Of a DNA stretch of 64,000 bases, positions 36,842 through 46,650 are shown one piece after another. Under the pieces are notes generated by a model, which made no database searches, had not been told where the DNA came from, and saw only the letters and a program-made list of their open reading frames with translations. Within the stretch, counting starts at the first letter, position 1. Every line of letters begins with the position of its first letter. The position numbers and the translations under genes are program-made. Location of the stretch: the NCBI RefSeq assembly GCF_042646605.1, contig NZ_JBHRUG010000031.1:372001-436000 (forward strand), given 5' to 3'. This DNA is from Litchfieldella rifensis. Lineage in GTDB: Bacteria; Pseudomonadota; Gammaproteobacteria; Pseudomonadales; Halomonadaceae.

Positions 36842-39160
36842 TCAGAGTGCCTCTTGCCCACTGTGCCTCATCTGGCGAAAGACGTCCCGCGCAGCGAAGA
36901 GGTGCAACAAGGCCTCCAGCAATTGGCTCGGCTTGCGTTGTCCCTTACCGACCAACAGACTGAGCAACTGAGCGCGCACGTCCATGGCCCAGTCGGTATC
37001 GTCCTGATCCAGGCGCAAGGCGACAGCGGCCAGGCCGCTGGCCAGGCTCAGGCGCAGTGCCGGATCGCTGCGGGAAAGACCGGCATCCCCCAGATGACGC
37101 CAGGCATTGCGTACCAACACCGGCAATTCGGCAAGCGCGAGCGCGATACTCACGAGACGGCGAGACAGAGCGGGGTCGAGGGACGACGACAACCAATACC
37201 GCCGCCCCAGCTCGCGTCCGCTGTCGACATCGTTGAGCCGACCGAACCAGGCCGTGGCTGGTTGCACCGATACGGCGGCAGGGCCTCGCCGCCCGGGTAG
37301 CTCGATATCCAGGCATGCCAGATGCACTACAGCGTGGCGCCCATGCAATCGACAGGACAGCGCTGCCTCGCGACTAGCCAATTCGCCTAGCTGCGACAGG
37401 CTGCGGCGCTCTCCCAGGTGCGTGACACGACGGTTGCCCTTGGTCGCCGCCAGCCAGGGCAGTTGCCAGGCTCCAAGCCATTCCAGGGCAGCCGTATCCG
37501 GACACTGTGCCAACAGGTGGCGGTCGGCCCCCAGGTTATCGCCAGCCCACCCCAGCCGCTGGTCCTGCCCCGCCGGCAACTCATGATGCTGCCAGCTCAA
37601 TCCCAACAGTCGGCCCTGTGGGTCGATGGCCTGAACCGGGCTCGCCCAGTCGCACCCACTAACCTTGAGCGGCCCCCAGAGCATGCCCAGCCCATCGTCG
37701 GTACGCGCCCGCTCGCGGGCCAGGCGACTGGTTTGCCTCTGCATCTCGGAGATGACGTCCTGCTGATGTTGCTGCGCAAGGAAAGCCGCATCCCATGCCG
37801 CTTCGAGCAAGGCGAAGCCCGGCAGCCGTTGTCGCAGGGAAGCCAGCGCCGCGGTCAGCGAGCGTCCCTGTCCCAACAGCCCCCGCGATAGCGATTGCAT
37901 GCCGCGCACCTCCCGGGCAACGGGCACCAGGTCGCCCGCGTCCGGTGCAAAGGGAGAGTCACCGTCGACCATCAAGGCCTGCTCGACCAGTTGACGGGCA
38001 TCGGCCAAGGCCAGGTCCTCGGGCACCTGCTGGCCATGAGAGACATAATGCAGTCGCAAGCCGTGGCGAATGACGGTATCCAGCAAGGGACCCAGCCTTG
38101 CCGCCTCATCGCTCTTGGTCAGGATGCAATCGACGAGCCGGTTACCTGCTGCTTCGGCGGCCCGCCGATAGGTGGCGATGACCTCTTCCAGCGTGTCGCC
38201 ATGACTCGCCGCATTCAGCAATAGCATCAAACGAACCGCACCACCGCCACTGCCGAGCTGGGCCACCTGCTTGACCAGACGCTGGTCGCGTTGGCTCATG
38301 CCGACGGTATCGATGATCACCAGACGCTTGTCGGCGAGCCGCTCGAGCAGTGCCGGCAACGGCGCCTCGGCTTCCAGGGCATGCACCTCCACGCCCAATA
38401 GACGGGCATAGATGCGCAACTGCTCATGGGCCCCCACCCGGTAGCTGTCGGTGGTCACCAAAGCGACCCGGTCACTGCCATGGCGCATCACATAGCGTGC
38501 CGCCAGCTTTGCGGTCGTGGTGGTCTTGCCGACCCCGGTGGGCCCGACCAAGGCAATGATTCCCCCGGCATCGAGCAAATCCGTTTCATCCGCGGGAACC
38601 GCGAGCCGCGCCACCAGTTGTCGAACCAGCCAGGCCTGCAGGCTAGTGTCGCTGCTTTCGGCCATCTCCAGCTCACTCGGCCGTGTGGCCAGCAGTTCGG
38701 CTGCCAGCCGCGGCCCGACTCCTGCCGCCGCGAGGCGTTGGCACAACCGGGTAGTGACATCCGCCGCCGAAGTCGCCGGCGCCGGGGTTCCCTGACGGTT
38801 CAACAGGGCCCGCATGTCCTGCATCTCGCCCAGCAGTCGCTCGCTGAGCGCGGCAAAATCCATCGGTGTCGCTTGAACGGGGGCAACATCGGGTATCGTG
38901 GTAGCTTGCGGTGACTGAGAGCGAACCTCGCGAGTGCGCTCGACGCGTTCAGCCGATGCTGAAGACCGAGGGGCAGGAGTCGTGGCCGGCGCGGTTCTCG
39001 TCTCGGTCAAGCGACCATGCTCATCATCGGCCATTGCCAGGACTTCGACGCCCGCCTCGACCCGACGATTGGACAGAATCAAGGCGTCGTCGCCCAGCGC
39101 TGCGCGCACCTGGCGCATCGCCTCGCGGCTGTTGGCCCCCACGAAACGTTTCACACTCAT
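36842..39160 (-). CDS. flhF: FlhF signal-recognition-type GTPase with long C-terminal extension
   Basis: A 772-residue SRP-family GTPase. An N-terminal basic segment is followed by an N domain (about 100-195) and the G domain with GPTGVGKT (206-213), TTDSYRVGAHEQL, IDTVGMSQRD and TKSDEA. FlhF controls the number and place of polar flagella in many species. Family members are usually about 370-500 residues and end after the G domain; here about 370 residues follow residue 400, with no recognised domain. ATG overlaps the flhA stop. The gene sits between flhA and the flhG-like gene. Confidence 0.9.
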   Translation of the reverse strand: MSVKRFVGANSREAMRQVRAALGDDALILSNRRVEAGVEVLAMADDEHGRLTETRTAPATTPAPRSSASAERVERTREVRSQSPQATTIPDVAPVQATPMDFAALSERLLGEMQDMRALLNRQGTPAPATSAADVTTRLCQRLAAAGVGPRLAAELLATRPSELEMAESSDTSLQAWLVRQLVARLAVPADETDLLDAGGIIALVGPTGVGKTTTTAKLAARYVMRHGSDRVALVTTDSYRVGAHEQLRIYARLLGVEVHALEAEAPLPALLERLADKRLVIIDTVGMSQRDQRLVKQVAQLGSGGGAVRLMLLLNAASHGDTLEEVIATYRRAAEAAGNRLVDCILTKSDEAARLGPLLDTVIRHGLRLHYVSHGQQVPEDLALADARQLVEQALMVDGDSPFAPDAGDLVPVAREVRGMQSLSRGLLGQGRSLTAALASLRQRLPGFALLEAAWDAAFLAQQHQQDVISEMQRQTSRLARERARTDDGLGMLWGPLKVSGCDWASPVQAIDPQGRLLGLSWQHHELPAGQDQRLGWAGDNLGADRHLLAQCPDTAALEWLGAWQLPWLAATKGNRRVTHLGERRSLSQLGELASREAALSCRLHGRHAVVHLACLDIELPGRRGPAAVSVQPATAWFGRLNDVDSGRELGRRYWLSSSLDPALSRRLVSIALALAELPVLVRNAWRHLGDAGLSRSDPALRLSLASGLAAVALRLDQDDTDWAMDVRAQLLSLLVGKGQRKPSQLLEALLHLFAARDVFRQMRHSGQEAL

Positions 39161-41241
39161 TGTTGTGCCCCTACCAGGGTGGTGATCCTCAGAGTACGGT
39201 CATCGGGAATCTCGGCCTGGGACATCACCACCAGATGCCGCAAGCGTCGGCGCAGGAAGCGCGCCAGCAAGGCGCGCAGACTATGCTGCACGACCAGGAC
39301 CGGTGGCTCGCCACTGGCTTCCTGGCGCTGCAGAGCCGCTTCGGCCTGTTGCATCAAGGTGTCAGCCAATCCCGGCTCCAGCGCCCCGCCACCGTTCATG
39401 GCCTGCATCAGCACCTGCTCGAGATTGGCATCCAGGCCGATGACATGGAGCTCGTCCTGCCCCGGGAACCACTGCTGCGTGATCGACCTGCCCAAGGCGA
39501 TACGCACCATCGCCGTCAGTTCGTTGGCATCGGTCTGTTGTCCGGCGTGCTCGGCCAGGGTGTCGAGGATGGTCCGCATGTCGCGAATCGACACGTCTTC
39601 CTCGAGCAGGTTATGCAGGATACGCTGGAGTACCGTCAGCGAAATCGCCTTGGGTACCACGTCCTCGACCAGTGACTTGTTCTCCTCGCCCAGCTTGTCG
39701 AGAAGCTGCTGCACTTCCTGGCGGCCGAGCATCTCGCCGGCATGACGGTGCAACAGATGATTGAGATGCGTCGCCACCACGGTGCCGGCGTCGACCACCG
39801 TATAACCGTAGACCTGCGCGTGTTCGCGCTGCCCGCTATCGATCCATACCGCAGGCAGGCCGAAGGCCGGATCCTGGGTAGGCGTGCCATCGACATGCCC
39901 GGATACCTGGCCCGGGTCGATGGCCAGCCACTTGCCGGGGAAGGCTTCGGCACGCCCGACCTCCACGCCCTTCAGGGTGATCACATAGGTGTTGGCGCCT
40001 AGCTCCAGGTTGTCGCGGATATGCACCACCGGCGGCAGGAATCCGACGTCCTGGGCAAACTTCTTGCGCACACTCTTGATACGCCCCAGCAGTTCGCCCT
40101 GCTGACGATGGTCGACCAGCGGAATCAGTCGATGTCCGACTTCCAGCCCCAGGGTATCGACCAGTTGCACATCGTCCCAGCTTGCCTCCGGTGTTTCCGG
40201 TGGCGGCGGCGCTTCCGCCCTGACCACCTCCTCGGCCAGCTTGTTCTCTTGCTGACGCATCAGGAACCAGGCCAGGCCTCCGAGGATCGCCGTGAAGATC
40301 AGGAACACCAGGTTGGGCATGCCCGGCACCATTCCCAGCATGCCCATCACGCAGGCCGACAGGATCAGCACCTGCGGATTGACGAATAACTGGCTGATCA
40401 TCTGCTGGCCGACGTCCTGGTCGGTATTGACCCGCGACACCGTGACACCGGCGGCCGTGGAGATCACCAGCGCGGGGATCTGCGCCACCAGGCCGTCGCC
40501 GATGGTCAGCAGCGTGTAAGTACGCGCGGCACTGCCGAAATCCATCCCATGCTGCAGCATGCCGATCAACAGGCCACCGATGATATTGACCACCATGATC
40601 ACCAGCCCCGCCATGGCATCGCCACGCACGAACTTGCTGGCACCGTCCATGGAGCCGTAGAAGTCGGCCTCCTGGGCGACATCGGCGCGCCGCTGGCGGG
40701 CGTCGTCCTCGCCGATCAGGCCAGCGTTGAGGTCGGCGTCGATGGCCATCTGCTTGCCGGGCATGGCGTCGAGCATGAAACGCGCCCCGACCTCGGCGAT
40801 ACGCCCCGCACCCTTGGTGATGACCATGAAGTTGATGACCACCAGGATCAGGAAGACCACCAACCCCACGGCGAAGTTACCGCCGACCAGGAATTGGCCG
40901 AAGGCCTCGATGACCTTGCCCGCCGCATCGCCGCCCTGATGACCCTCCATCAATACCACGCGGGTCGACGCCACGTTCAGTGACAGCCGCAACAGGGTCG
41001 TGAACAGCAGCACCGCCGGGAAGGCGGCAAAATCAAGCGGCTTCTGGGTGAACATGCTGACCAGCAACACCATCACCGCCAGGGCGATATTGAAGGTGAA
41101 GAACAGGTCCAATGCGAAGGGCGGTAACGGCAGGATCATCATCGACAGGATCATGATGATCAGGATCGGGCCGGCCAGCAGCTTCATGCGGACATCGCCC
41201 ATCCAGTCGCGACGTCCCAGGTAATCGGTCAGCGCTCTCAT
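39157..41241 (-). CDS. flhA: Flagellar export apparatus protein FlhA
   Basis: A 694-residue inner-membrane component of the flagellar type III export gate. Eight hydrophobic spans occupy about residues 20-330; LFTTLLRLSLNVASTRVVL, the FHIPEP-region residues AMPGKQMAIDADLNAG and GAMAG-like motifs are typical. The C-terminal cytoplasmic domain includes the YTVVDAGTVVATHL and ALGRSITQQWF runs. It follows flhB after eight bases and overlaps flhF by four. Export-gate function is firmly established for the family. Confidence 0.96.
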   Translation of the reverse strand: MRALTDYLGRRDWMGDVRMKLLAGPILIIMILSMMILPLPPFALDLFFTFNIALAVMVLLVSMFTQKPLDFAAFPAVLLFTTLLRLSLNVASTRVVLMEGHQGGDAAGKVIEAFGQFLVGGNFAVGLVVFLILVVINFMVITKGAGRIAEVGARFMLDAMPGKQMAIDADLNAGLIGEDDARQRRADVAQEADFYGSMDGASKFVRGDAMAGLVIMVVNIIGGLLIGMLQHGMDFGSAARTYTLLTIGDGLVAQIPALVISTAAGVTVSRVNTDQDVGQQMISQLFVNPQVLILSACVMGMLGMVPGMPNLVFLIFTAILGGLAWFLMRQQENKLAEEVVRAEAPPPPETPEASWDDVQLVDTLGLEVGHRLIPLVDHRQQGELLGRIKSVRKKFAQDVGFLPPVVHIRDNLELGANTYVITLKGVEVGRAEAFPGKWLAIDPGQVSGHVDGTPTQDPAFGLPAVWIDSGQREHAQVYGYTVVDAGTVVATHLNHLLHRHAGEMLGRQEVQQLLDKLGEENKSLVEDVVPKAISLTVLQRILHNLLEEDVSIRDMRTILDTLAEHAGQQTDANELTAMVRIALGRSITQQWFPGQDELHVIGLDANLEQVLMQAMNGGGALEPGLADTLMQQAEAALQRQEASGEPPVLVVQHSLRALLARFLRRRLRHLVVMSQAEIPDDRTLRITTLVGAQQ

Positions 41242-41249
41242 CGAGGCTC

Positions 41250-42422
41250 CTATGTTGACTCATCCCCCGGCACCGATGAATCGGCGGGCCGATGGTCATC
41301 CAGCGTCTCGGGAACCGGCAGGTCACTGGGAGTTTCGGGCATTTCGCCGCCTTCTTCCCGTACCCGCTTGAGGCGGAAGGCCCAGGCCAGCACCTCGGCT
41401 ACCGCCGTATAAAGATCCACCGGGATCTCGCGGTCGAGATCCACGTGATGGTAAAGCGCCCGCGCCAGAGGCGGTGCCTCGAGCAGCGGCACCCGGTGTT
41501 CGCTGCCGAGTTCACGGATCCTGGCCGCCACCGCATCGGCTCCCTTGGCCACCACCCTCGGTGCCGACATCTTGCCATCGTCATAGCGCAGGGCCACGGC
41601 ATAGTGCGTCGGATTGGTAACGATCACATCGGCCTCGGGCACCTTGCTCATCATGCGATTGCGTGCCATGGACTGTTGCTGGGAGCGGATCCGGGCCTTC
41701 AAATGCGGATCCCCTTCCGACTCCTTGTGCTCTCGCTTGACCTCTTCCTTGCTCATGCGCAGCTTCTTGGCATGACTCCATAGCTGATACGGCACATCGA
41801 TCAGGATCACGACCAACAGGCTCAGGACGATCAGGCCGCAGGCCAATGCCGCCAATTCCAAGGCGCTCGCAAGCGCCTGCTGAATGGGCTGATCCATCAA
41901 CCCCATGTACTTGCCCCGGTTGGCGAGCAAGAAAGTCAGCCCCACACCGCCTACCAGCACCGATTTGGCGATCGCCTTGGCCAGTTCGACCACGGCCTGG
42001 GTGCCGAAGATACGCTTCAATCCCTTGAAAGGATTGAGCTTCGAGAGTTGAGGCTGCAAGGACTTGGCGGAAATCAGCCATCCTCCCAGCACCGCCGGCG
42101 CGACCAGCGCCACCACCGCCAACAGCAGGAATAACGGCAGCATGGCGAATAGCGTGCGCTGGCCCAGCTCCCAGGCATGACTCAACATCGGCATCGTTTC
42201 GAAGGCCTGGCGTCGCTCGAAGAGAAACGCTTGTTCCATCACCAGCCCCAGCTGGTCGTAGAGCATCGCCCCCATCGACCACATGCCACCCACCCCGCCC
42301 AGCAGCAACATGAACGTGGTCAGCTCGCGGGACCGGGCGACCTGGCCTTCCTCACGCGCCTTCTCGAGGCGTCGTGGCGTGGCTGGTTCGGTCTTTTCCT
42401 GGTCGCTGTTCTGATCGGCCAT
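41250..42422 (-). CDS. flhB: Flagellar export apparatus protein FlhB
   Basis: A 390-residue membrane protein that switches the export apparatus from rod/hook to filament substrates. Four membrane helices lie in the first 215 residues after the KTEPATPRRLEKAREEGQV start. The autocleavage motif NPTH appears near residue 270, followed by KGADAVAARIRELG. The last 40 or so residues are acidic and proline-rich. It follows cheZ, separated by a terminator, and starts the flhBA-flhF module, so it probably has its own promoter in 42423-42575. Confidence 0.96.
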   Translation of the reverse strand: MADQNSDQEKTEPATPRRLEKAREEGQVARSRELTTFMLLLGGVGGMWSMGAMLYDQLGLVMEQAFLFERRQAFETMPMLSHAWELGQRTLFAMLPLFLLLAVVALVAPAVLGGWLISAKSLQPQLSKLNPFKGLKRIFGTQAVVELAKAIAKSVLVGGVGLTFLLANRGKYMGLMDQPIQQALASALELAALACGLIVLSLLVVILIDVPYQLWSHAKKLRMSKEEVKREHKESEGDPHLKARIRSQQQSMARNRMMSKVPEADVIVTNPTHYAVALRYDDGKMSAPRVVAKGADAVAARIRELGSEHRVPLLEAPPLARALYHHVDLDREIPVDLYTAVAEVLAWAFRLKRVREEGGEMPETPSDLPVPETLDDHRPADSSVPGDEST

Positions 42423-42499
42423 GGCCTGGGAAACACACCCGAGGTTGGAAGTCCTGGATGCTGGCCATTGTCGTGAAAGAGGGCTAGCGGTGATACGCC

Positions 42500-42542
42500 A
42501 AAAAGCGCGAGTAATCGTGCGTTAATTCACGACTACTGCGCT
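42500..42542 (-). terminator. Terminator between cheZ and flhB
   Basis: On the minus strand AGCGCAGTAGTCGTG pairs imperfectly with CACGATTACTCGCGCT around an eight-base loop and is followed by TTTT. It lies about 34 bases after the cheZ stop. It separates chemotaxis transcription from flhBA. Confidence 0.7.
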
Positions 42543-42575
42543 CTTGGTCATCAGCGGGGGAAGAGTGGAACGAAA

Positions 42576-43259
42576 CTAGAACCCCAGTTCATCGAGCAGG
42601 TCATCGACCTGGTCCTGGGAACTGACCACATCGGCTCCTTCGGGTTTGATCTGAGGCCCATTGAGCAGCGACTCCTCACGCTTCTTGGCATCGGCTTCCC
42701 ACTGCCCTTCCGCACGACGCTGCATCTCCCGGCGCTCCTGGCCTTCCGGCACGCTATCGAGCAAGACCTGGACGAGCTGATGTTCGATCTCGCGGATCAC
42801 ATCCATCATCTTCTTGATCACCTGACCGGTCAGGTCCTGGAAATCCTGGGCCATCATGATCTCGAGCAGCTCGGCATTGGTCGCCTGCGTGCGGTTCGGC
42901 ACCTCACCAAGATAGGCCCGGGTATCGCTGACCAGTTCCTTGGCCTCGCTCAGTTCGATGGGATCTTCGAACCACTGTTGCCAGCGCTTGTCGAGATCTC
43001 CAGCCCTGGCCCCCAGTTCGTCCTGGATGGGCTGTGCTCGATCGATGGCATTGAGCGCCCGGTCGGCCGCCTGCTCGGTCATCGAGGCGACATAGTTCAA
43101 CCGATCCCGAGCGTCGGGAATCGCCTCGGCGGCCTTTTCGATTTCCTTGTCCAGTCCCAGTTCTCGCATGCTTTCACGCAGCATGCGCGTCAGATGACCG
43201 ATTCGTTGAACCAGATCGTCTGCGCCCTGGGCTGATGACTGCTGCGCATCACCGCTCAT
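42576..43259 (-). CDS. cheZ: CheY-P phosphatase CheZ
   Basis: A 227-residue protein that dephosphorylates CheY-P. The central four-helix region contains IMMAQDFQDLTGQVIKKM with the catalytic glutamine, and the C-terminal CheY-binding helix DDLLDELGF is clear. The start at ATG 43259 has AAGGAGAAG upstream; the frame continues into cheY without a better site. It follows cheY by 34 bases, as in enterics, and is followed by a terminator. Confidence 0.95.
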   Translation of the reverse strand: MSGDAQQSSAQGADDLVQRIGHLTRMLRESMRELGLDKEIEKAAEAIPDARDRLNYVASMTEQAADRALNAIDRAQPIQDELGARAGDLDKRWQQWFEDPIELSEAKELVSDTRAYLGEVPNRTQATNAELLEIMMAQDFQDLTGQVIKKMMDVIREIEHQLVQVLLDSVPEGQERREMQRRAEGQWEADAKKREESLLNGPQIKPEGADVVSSQDQVDDLLDELGF

Positions 43260-43293
43260 GATCGCTTCTCCTTGGCATAGGCTGACCCAGGGC

Positions 43294-43683
43294 TTACTTC
43301 CCCAGCTTCTCGAAAATCTTGTTGAGTTTTTCTTCCAAGGTCGCCGCCGTGAAAGGCTTGACGACATAGCCATTGGCACCGGCCTGGGCCGCGGCGATGA
43401 TGTTTTCCTTCTTGGCTTCGGCAGTGACCATCAACACCGGCAAATCTTTCAGGGCATCATCGGCACGGATCTGCTTGAGCATCTCCAACCCGTCCAGATT
43501 GGGCATGTTCCAATCGGACACCACGAACTCGAAGTTGCCGGTCTTGAGCTTGGACAAGCCGTCCTGACCGTCTTCCGCTTCTTCCACATTGGTGAAACCC
43601 AGCTCCTTGAGCAGGCTGCGGACGATGCGGCGCATGGTGGGAAAGTCATCCACCACCAGGATGCTCATGTTCTTGTCGGCCAT
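43294..43683 (-). CDS. cheY: Chemotaxis response regulator CheY
   Basis: A 129-residue single-domain receiver that carries the signal from CheA to the flagellar switch. Key residues sit at the same numbers as in E. coli CheY: Asp12, Asp13, phospho-acceptor Asp57, Thr87 and Lys109. GAGGAAG precedes the ATG. It lies between an MCP gene and cheZ. Enteric loci have cheB directly upstream; here an MCP has been inserted between cheB and cheY. Confidence 0.97.
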   Translation of the reverse strand: MADKNMSILVVDDFPTMRRIVRSLLKELGFTNVEEAEDGQDGLSKLKTGNFEFVVSDWNMPNLDGLEMLKQIRADDALKDLPVLMVTAEAKKENIIAAAQAGANGYVVKPFTAATLEEKLNKIFEKLGK

Positions 43684-43717
43684 TGGTCTTCCTCGTTACG
43701 TCATGGCAGTCGGGAGA

Positions 43718-43737
43718 GGCCGGCGACTATGCCGGCC
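43718..43737. repeat. Hairpin between MCP and cheY
   Basis: GGCCGGC and GCCGGCC form a seven-base stem with loop GACTAT in the 65-base gap between the MCP stop and cheY. No T-run follows, so it may attenuate transcription or protect mRNA rather than terminate. Confidence 0.4.
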
Positions 43738-43748
43738 ACGTTCATCTA

Positions 43749-45470
43749 TCAGAATTCTTCCCAGTCGTCCTCGGTCACCGCTTCGCGATGCACTGGGGGA
43801 CGCTGAGGCTTTTCCTCCACCGGCTTGGTGGCATCCCTTGCCATCTTGGTGTGCGACGGCAAAGCAGGCGAGGCCGGCTCCCCGGTGGACACAGACAAAT
43901 TCCGGCTCGCAGCGCCTTCCAGGCGGAATACCGACACGGCCCTTTCCAGCCGGTTGGCCTGCTCTTCCAGCGAGAGAGCCGCGGCAGCGGCTTCCTGCAC
44001 CAGCGCCGCGTTCTGCTGGGTCACGTCATCCATCTGGCTGACCGCCTGGCTGACCTGCTCGATACCATCGCTCTGCTCCTGGGAAGCCGCGGAAATCTCA
44101 TCCATGATGTCGGTCACACGCCTGACCGCCGCAACGACCTCCTGCATGGTTTCACCAGCCTGCTCGACCAGGGTCGAACCTGCCTGCACCTGAACCACTG
44201 AATTTTCGATCAACCCTTTGATTTCCTTGGCTGCTTCGGCACTTCTCCCGGCCAGATTACGGACCTCGCCGGCAACGACCGCAAAGCCTCGGCCCTGTTC
44301 GCCGGCCCGGGCAGCTTCCACCGAGGCATTCAAGGCCAGAATATTGGTCTGGAAGGCAATCGAATCGATGACACCGGTGATATCGGCGATCTTCTGCGAG
44401 CTGCCGGAGATGCCATGCATGGTGGTGATCACCTGGTTGACCACCTCGCCACCGCGGGTGGCGGTACTCGAGGCATCGTTGGCCAGCCCGCTGGCCTGAC
44501 GCGCGTTATCGGCGTTCTGTTTCACGGTGGCGGTGAGCTGTTCCATGCTGGTCGCGGTTTCCTGCAGTGACGCGGCCTGCTGTTCGGTACGCGATGACAG
44601 GTCGGCATTGCCGCTGGCGATCTGACGGGTGCCGACATGGATCGAGCCGCTACTATCGCGTACCGTGCCCACCGTCTTGGCCAACCCCTGTTGCATTTCA
44701 CGCATGGCGGCAAACAGCTTGCTGATCTCGTTGCGGCCCAGTACCTGAATCCTGTGAGTCAGATCCGCCTTGGCGATGTGCTCGAGGCCGATCACGGCCT
44801 CGTTGAGCGGGCGAATGACGACCTTGCGTAACCCCACATACAACAGCACCAGCATCGCCGCGGTCAGCACCAGAATCCCCAGACCGATCCACCGAAAGCG
44901 CTTGGTCTGCGCATCGTAACTTTCCATCAACCGCTGGCTACGCTCGAAGCCATAGCCCACGAAGGCCGTCATACTGGCCTGCAAAGCCTCTGCCGGCTCC
45001 TCCAGCTCATTACGCAAGCCATTGAACGTCGGGGTATCGAGCAGATCCAGTGCCTCATGCTGTGCCCGCACCAAGGTCAAGACCTTGTCGAAATCACCTT
45101 GCAACCGTTCGGCCAGCGCCTTGCCTTCGTCGCTCTGCGGTGTGGCCACGAAGTTGGCGAAGCGCTGTTCGGCACGCGCCAGTCGATCTCCGGCCACGGC
45201 AAGCATCGCATCGGCGGGCAGCGTACGCCCCAGCATCATGTGATTGGAGGCGATCTCGAGACTGACTCGTGCCACATTCAGCAACGCATCGGCACGGTTG
45301 ATCTCGTTCAACTGCTCGGCATTGACCTGGTTCAGGGTCGAGACCGTATCGTGGGCAGCACGATCGGCAACAGCCCCCAGAGTCGAGATCACCGCCATGG
45401 AGCAGGCGAAGCAGGCCAGAGTGACTATCATGGCCGCATTGATGCTGATATTGCGCAGTAGACGAATCAT
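43749..45470 (-). CDS. Methyl-accepting chemotaxis protein (between cheB and cheY)
   Basis: A 573-residue transmembrane receptor. TM1 lies at about 12-32, a helical periplasmic sensor domain runs to about residue 190, TM2 to 215, then HAMP and the signalling hairpin with the invariant tip IDSIAFQTNILALNAS. The C-terminus DDWEEF resembles the NWETF docking site for CheR and CheB. ATG at 45470 with AAGGAAA upstream was chosen over the frame from 45527. A weak sigma-28-like site (GAAG, 15 bases, GACGATAA) at 45499-45525 could serve it. The ligand is unknown. Confidence 0.93.
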   Translation of the reverse strand: MIRLLRNISINAAMIVTLACFACSMAVISTLGAVADRAAHDTVSTLNQVNAEQLNEINRADALLNVARVSLEIASNHMMLGRTLPADAMLAVAGDRLARAEQRFANFVATPQSDEGKALAERLQGDFDKVLTLVRAQHEALDLLDTPTFNGLRNELEEPAEALQASMTAFVGYGFERSQRLMESYDAQTKRFRWIGLGILVLTAAMLVLLYVGLRKVVIRPLNEAVIGLEHIAKADLTHRIQVLGRNEISKLFAAMREMQQGLAKTVGTVRDSSGSIHVGTRQIASGNADLSSRTEQQAASLQETATSMEQLTATVKQNADNARQASGLANDASSTATRGGEVVNQVITTMHGISGSSQKIADITGVIDSIAFQTNILALNASVEAARAGEQGRGFAVVAGEVRNLAGRSAEAAKEIKGLIENSVVQVQAGSTLVEQAGETMQEVVAAVRRVTDIMDEISAASQEQSDGIEQVSQAVSQMDDVTQQNAALVQEAAAAALSLEEQANRLERAVSVFRLEGAASRNLSVSTGEPASPALPSHTKMARDATKPVEEKPQRPPVHREAVTEDDWEEF

Positions 45471-45523
45471 GCCGGCGTTTCCTTTACAGTTCCCATTATT
45501 ATCGTCAGGGGTCGCCCCCTGCT

Positions 45524-46585
45524 TCACACCCGCTGGGTACGCCCCGAAGCCGCGACCAACGCCATCAGCCGAGGGGCGATCTCTTCCAGGGCAACGATTT
45601 CACTCGCTCCACCCAAGGCGATGGCTTCGCGGGGCATGCCAAAGACCACACAGCTCGCCTCATCCTGGGCCAGGGTCGTCGAACCGGCCTGGCGCATTTC
45701 CAGCAACCCCTGCGCTCCATCGCGCCCCATGCCGGTCAGCAGTACTCCAATGGCATTGCGCCCCGCCTGCTGGGCGGCGGAATGAAAAAGCACATCGACC
45801 GACGGTCGGTGGCGGTTGATCGGCGGCCCGTCATCGAGCCTTGCGACATAGTTGGCCCCACTACGTGCCAACTTCAGGTGGGCATCGCCGGGCGCGATAT
45901 AGGCATGCCCCGGCAAGACCCGCTCCCCGTCCTCGGCCTCCTTGACGGTGATCCGGCACAGCTTGTTCAGGCGTTCGGCGAAAGAGCGTGTGAAACCACC
46001 CGGCATGTGCTGGGTGATCAGCAACGCCGGTGCATTGGCCGGCAACGGTTCGAGCACATTGCGAATCGCCTCGGTGCCGCCGGTCGAGGCACCGATGATC
46101 AACAGCTTCTCGCTGGAAACCAGGGGCGCCTTGAGAGCCACCGGGGCCGGAGCGTCGGTGCGCCGCGCCTGACGTGGACGGGAACGCGCCGCCGCACGGA
46201 TCTTCTCGGCGATCAATTCGCCGTACTCGAGCATGCCGCTGCGGATACCGAGCGATGGCTTGGCCAGGAAGTCCACCGCACCCAGTTCCAGGGCTCTCAG
46301 GGTGACTTCCGAACCGGCTTGGGTGAGAGAAGACACCATCAGCACCGGCATTGGACGCAGGCGCATCAGGCGCTCGAGAAAGTCGAGGCCGTCCATGCGC
46401 GGCATTTCCACATCCAGGGTCAGGACATCCGGGTCGTGACGCTTGATCAAGTCGCGCGCCGCCAGCGGGTCAGGCGCCACGGCGACGACTTCCATATCGT
46501 CCTGAGCGTTGATGATCTCGCTCATCAGGTCACGAATCAGCGCCGAATCATCGACACACAGCACCTTGATCTTGGCTGCACTCAA
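45524..46585 (-). CDS. cheB: Chemotaxis protein-glutamate methylesterase CheB
   Basis: A 353-residue enzyme that removes receptor methyl groups and deamidates receptor glutamines. The receiver domain has VDDSA, the phospho-acceptor in LTLDVEMPRMDGL and the FLAKPS lysine. The esterase domain shows the catalytic serine in IGASTGGTEA, histidine in TQHMPGGF and aspartate in GMGRDGA. The start is TTG at 46585, preceded seven bases upstream by AGGAGG, an unusually good site. A consensus sigma-28 promoter lies between cheR and this gene. Confidence 0.96.
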   Translation of the reverse strand: MSAAKIKVLCVDDSALIRDLMSEIINAQDDMEVVAVAPDPLAARDLIKRHDPDVLTLDVEMPRMDGLDFLERLMRLRPMPVLMVSSLTQAGSEVTLRALELGAVDFLAKPSLGIRSGMLEYGELIAEKIRAAARSRPRQARRTDAPAPVALKAPLVSSEKLLIIGASTGGTEAIRNVLEPLPANAPALLITQHMPGGFTRSFAERLNKLCRITVKEAEDGERVLPGHAYIAPGDAHLKLARSGANYVARLDDGPPINRHRPSVDVLFHSAAQQAGRNAIGVLLTGMGRDGAQGLLEMRQAGSTTLAQDEASCVVFGMPREAIALGGASEIVALEEIAPRLMALVAASGRTQRV

Positions 46586-46650
46586 GGCAGACCTCCTTTC
46601 CGATGTCGACGCAGCCAGGCGACAGCGTGACGTTCAATTCTTGTGGGTTA

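Noticed and set aside
45499..45525. Sigma-28-like site before the MCP between cheB and cheY
   Set aside because: The -10-like GACGATAA is good but the -35 reads GAAG, and the site lies within a hairpin at the cheB end. Kept only as a remark.
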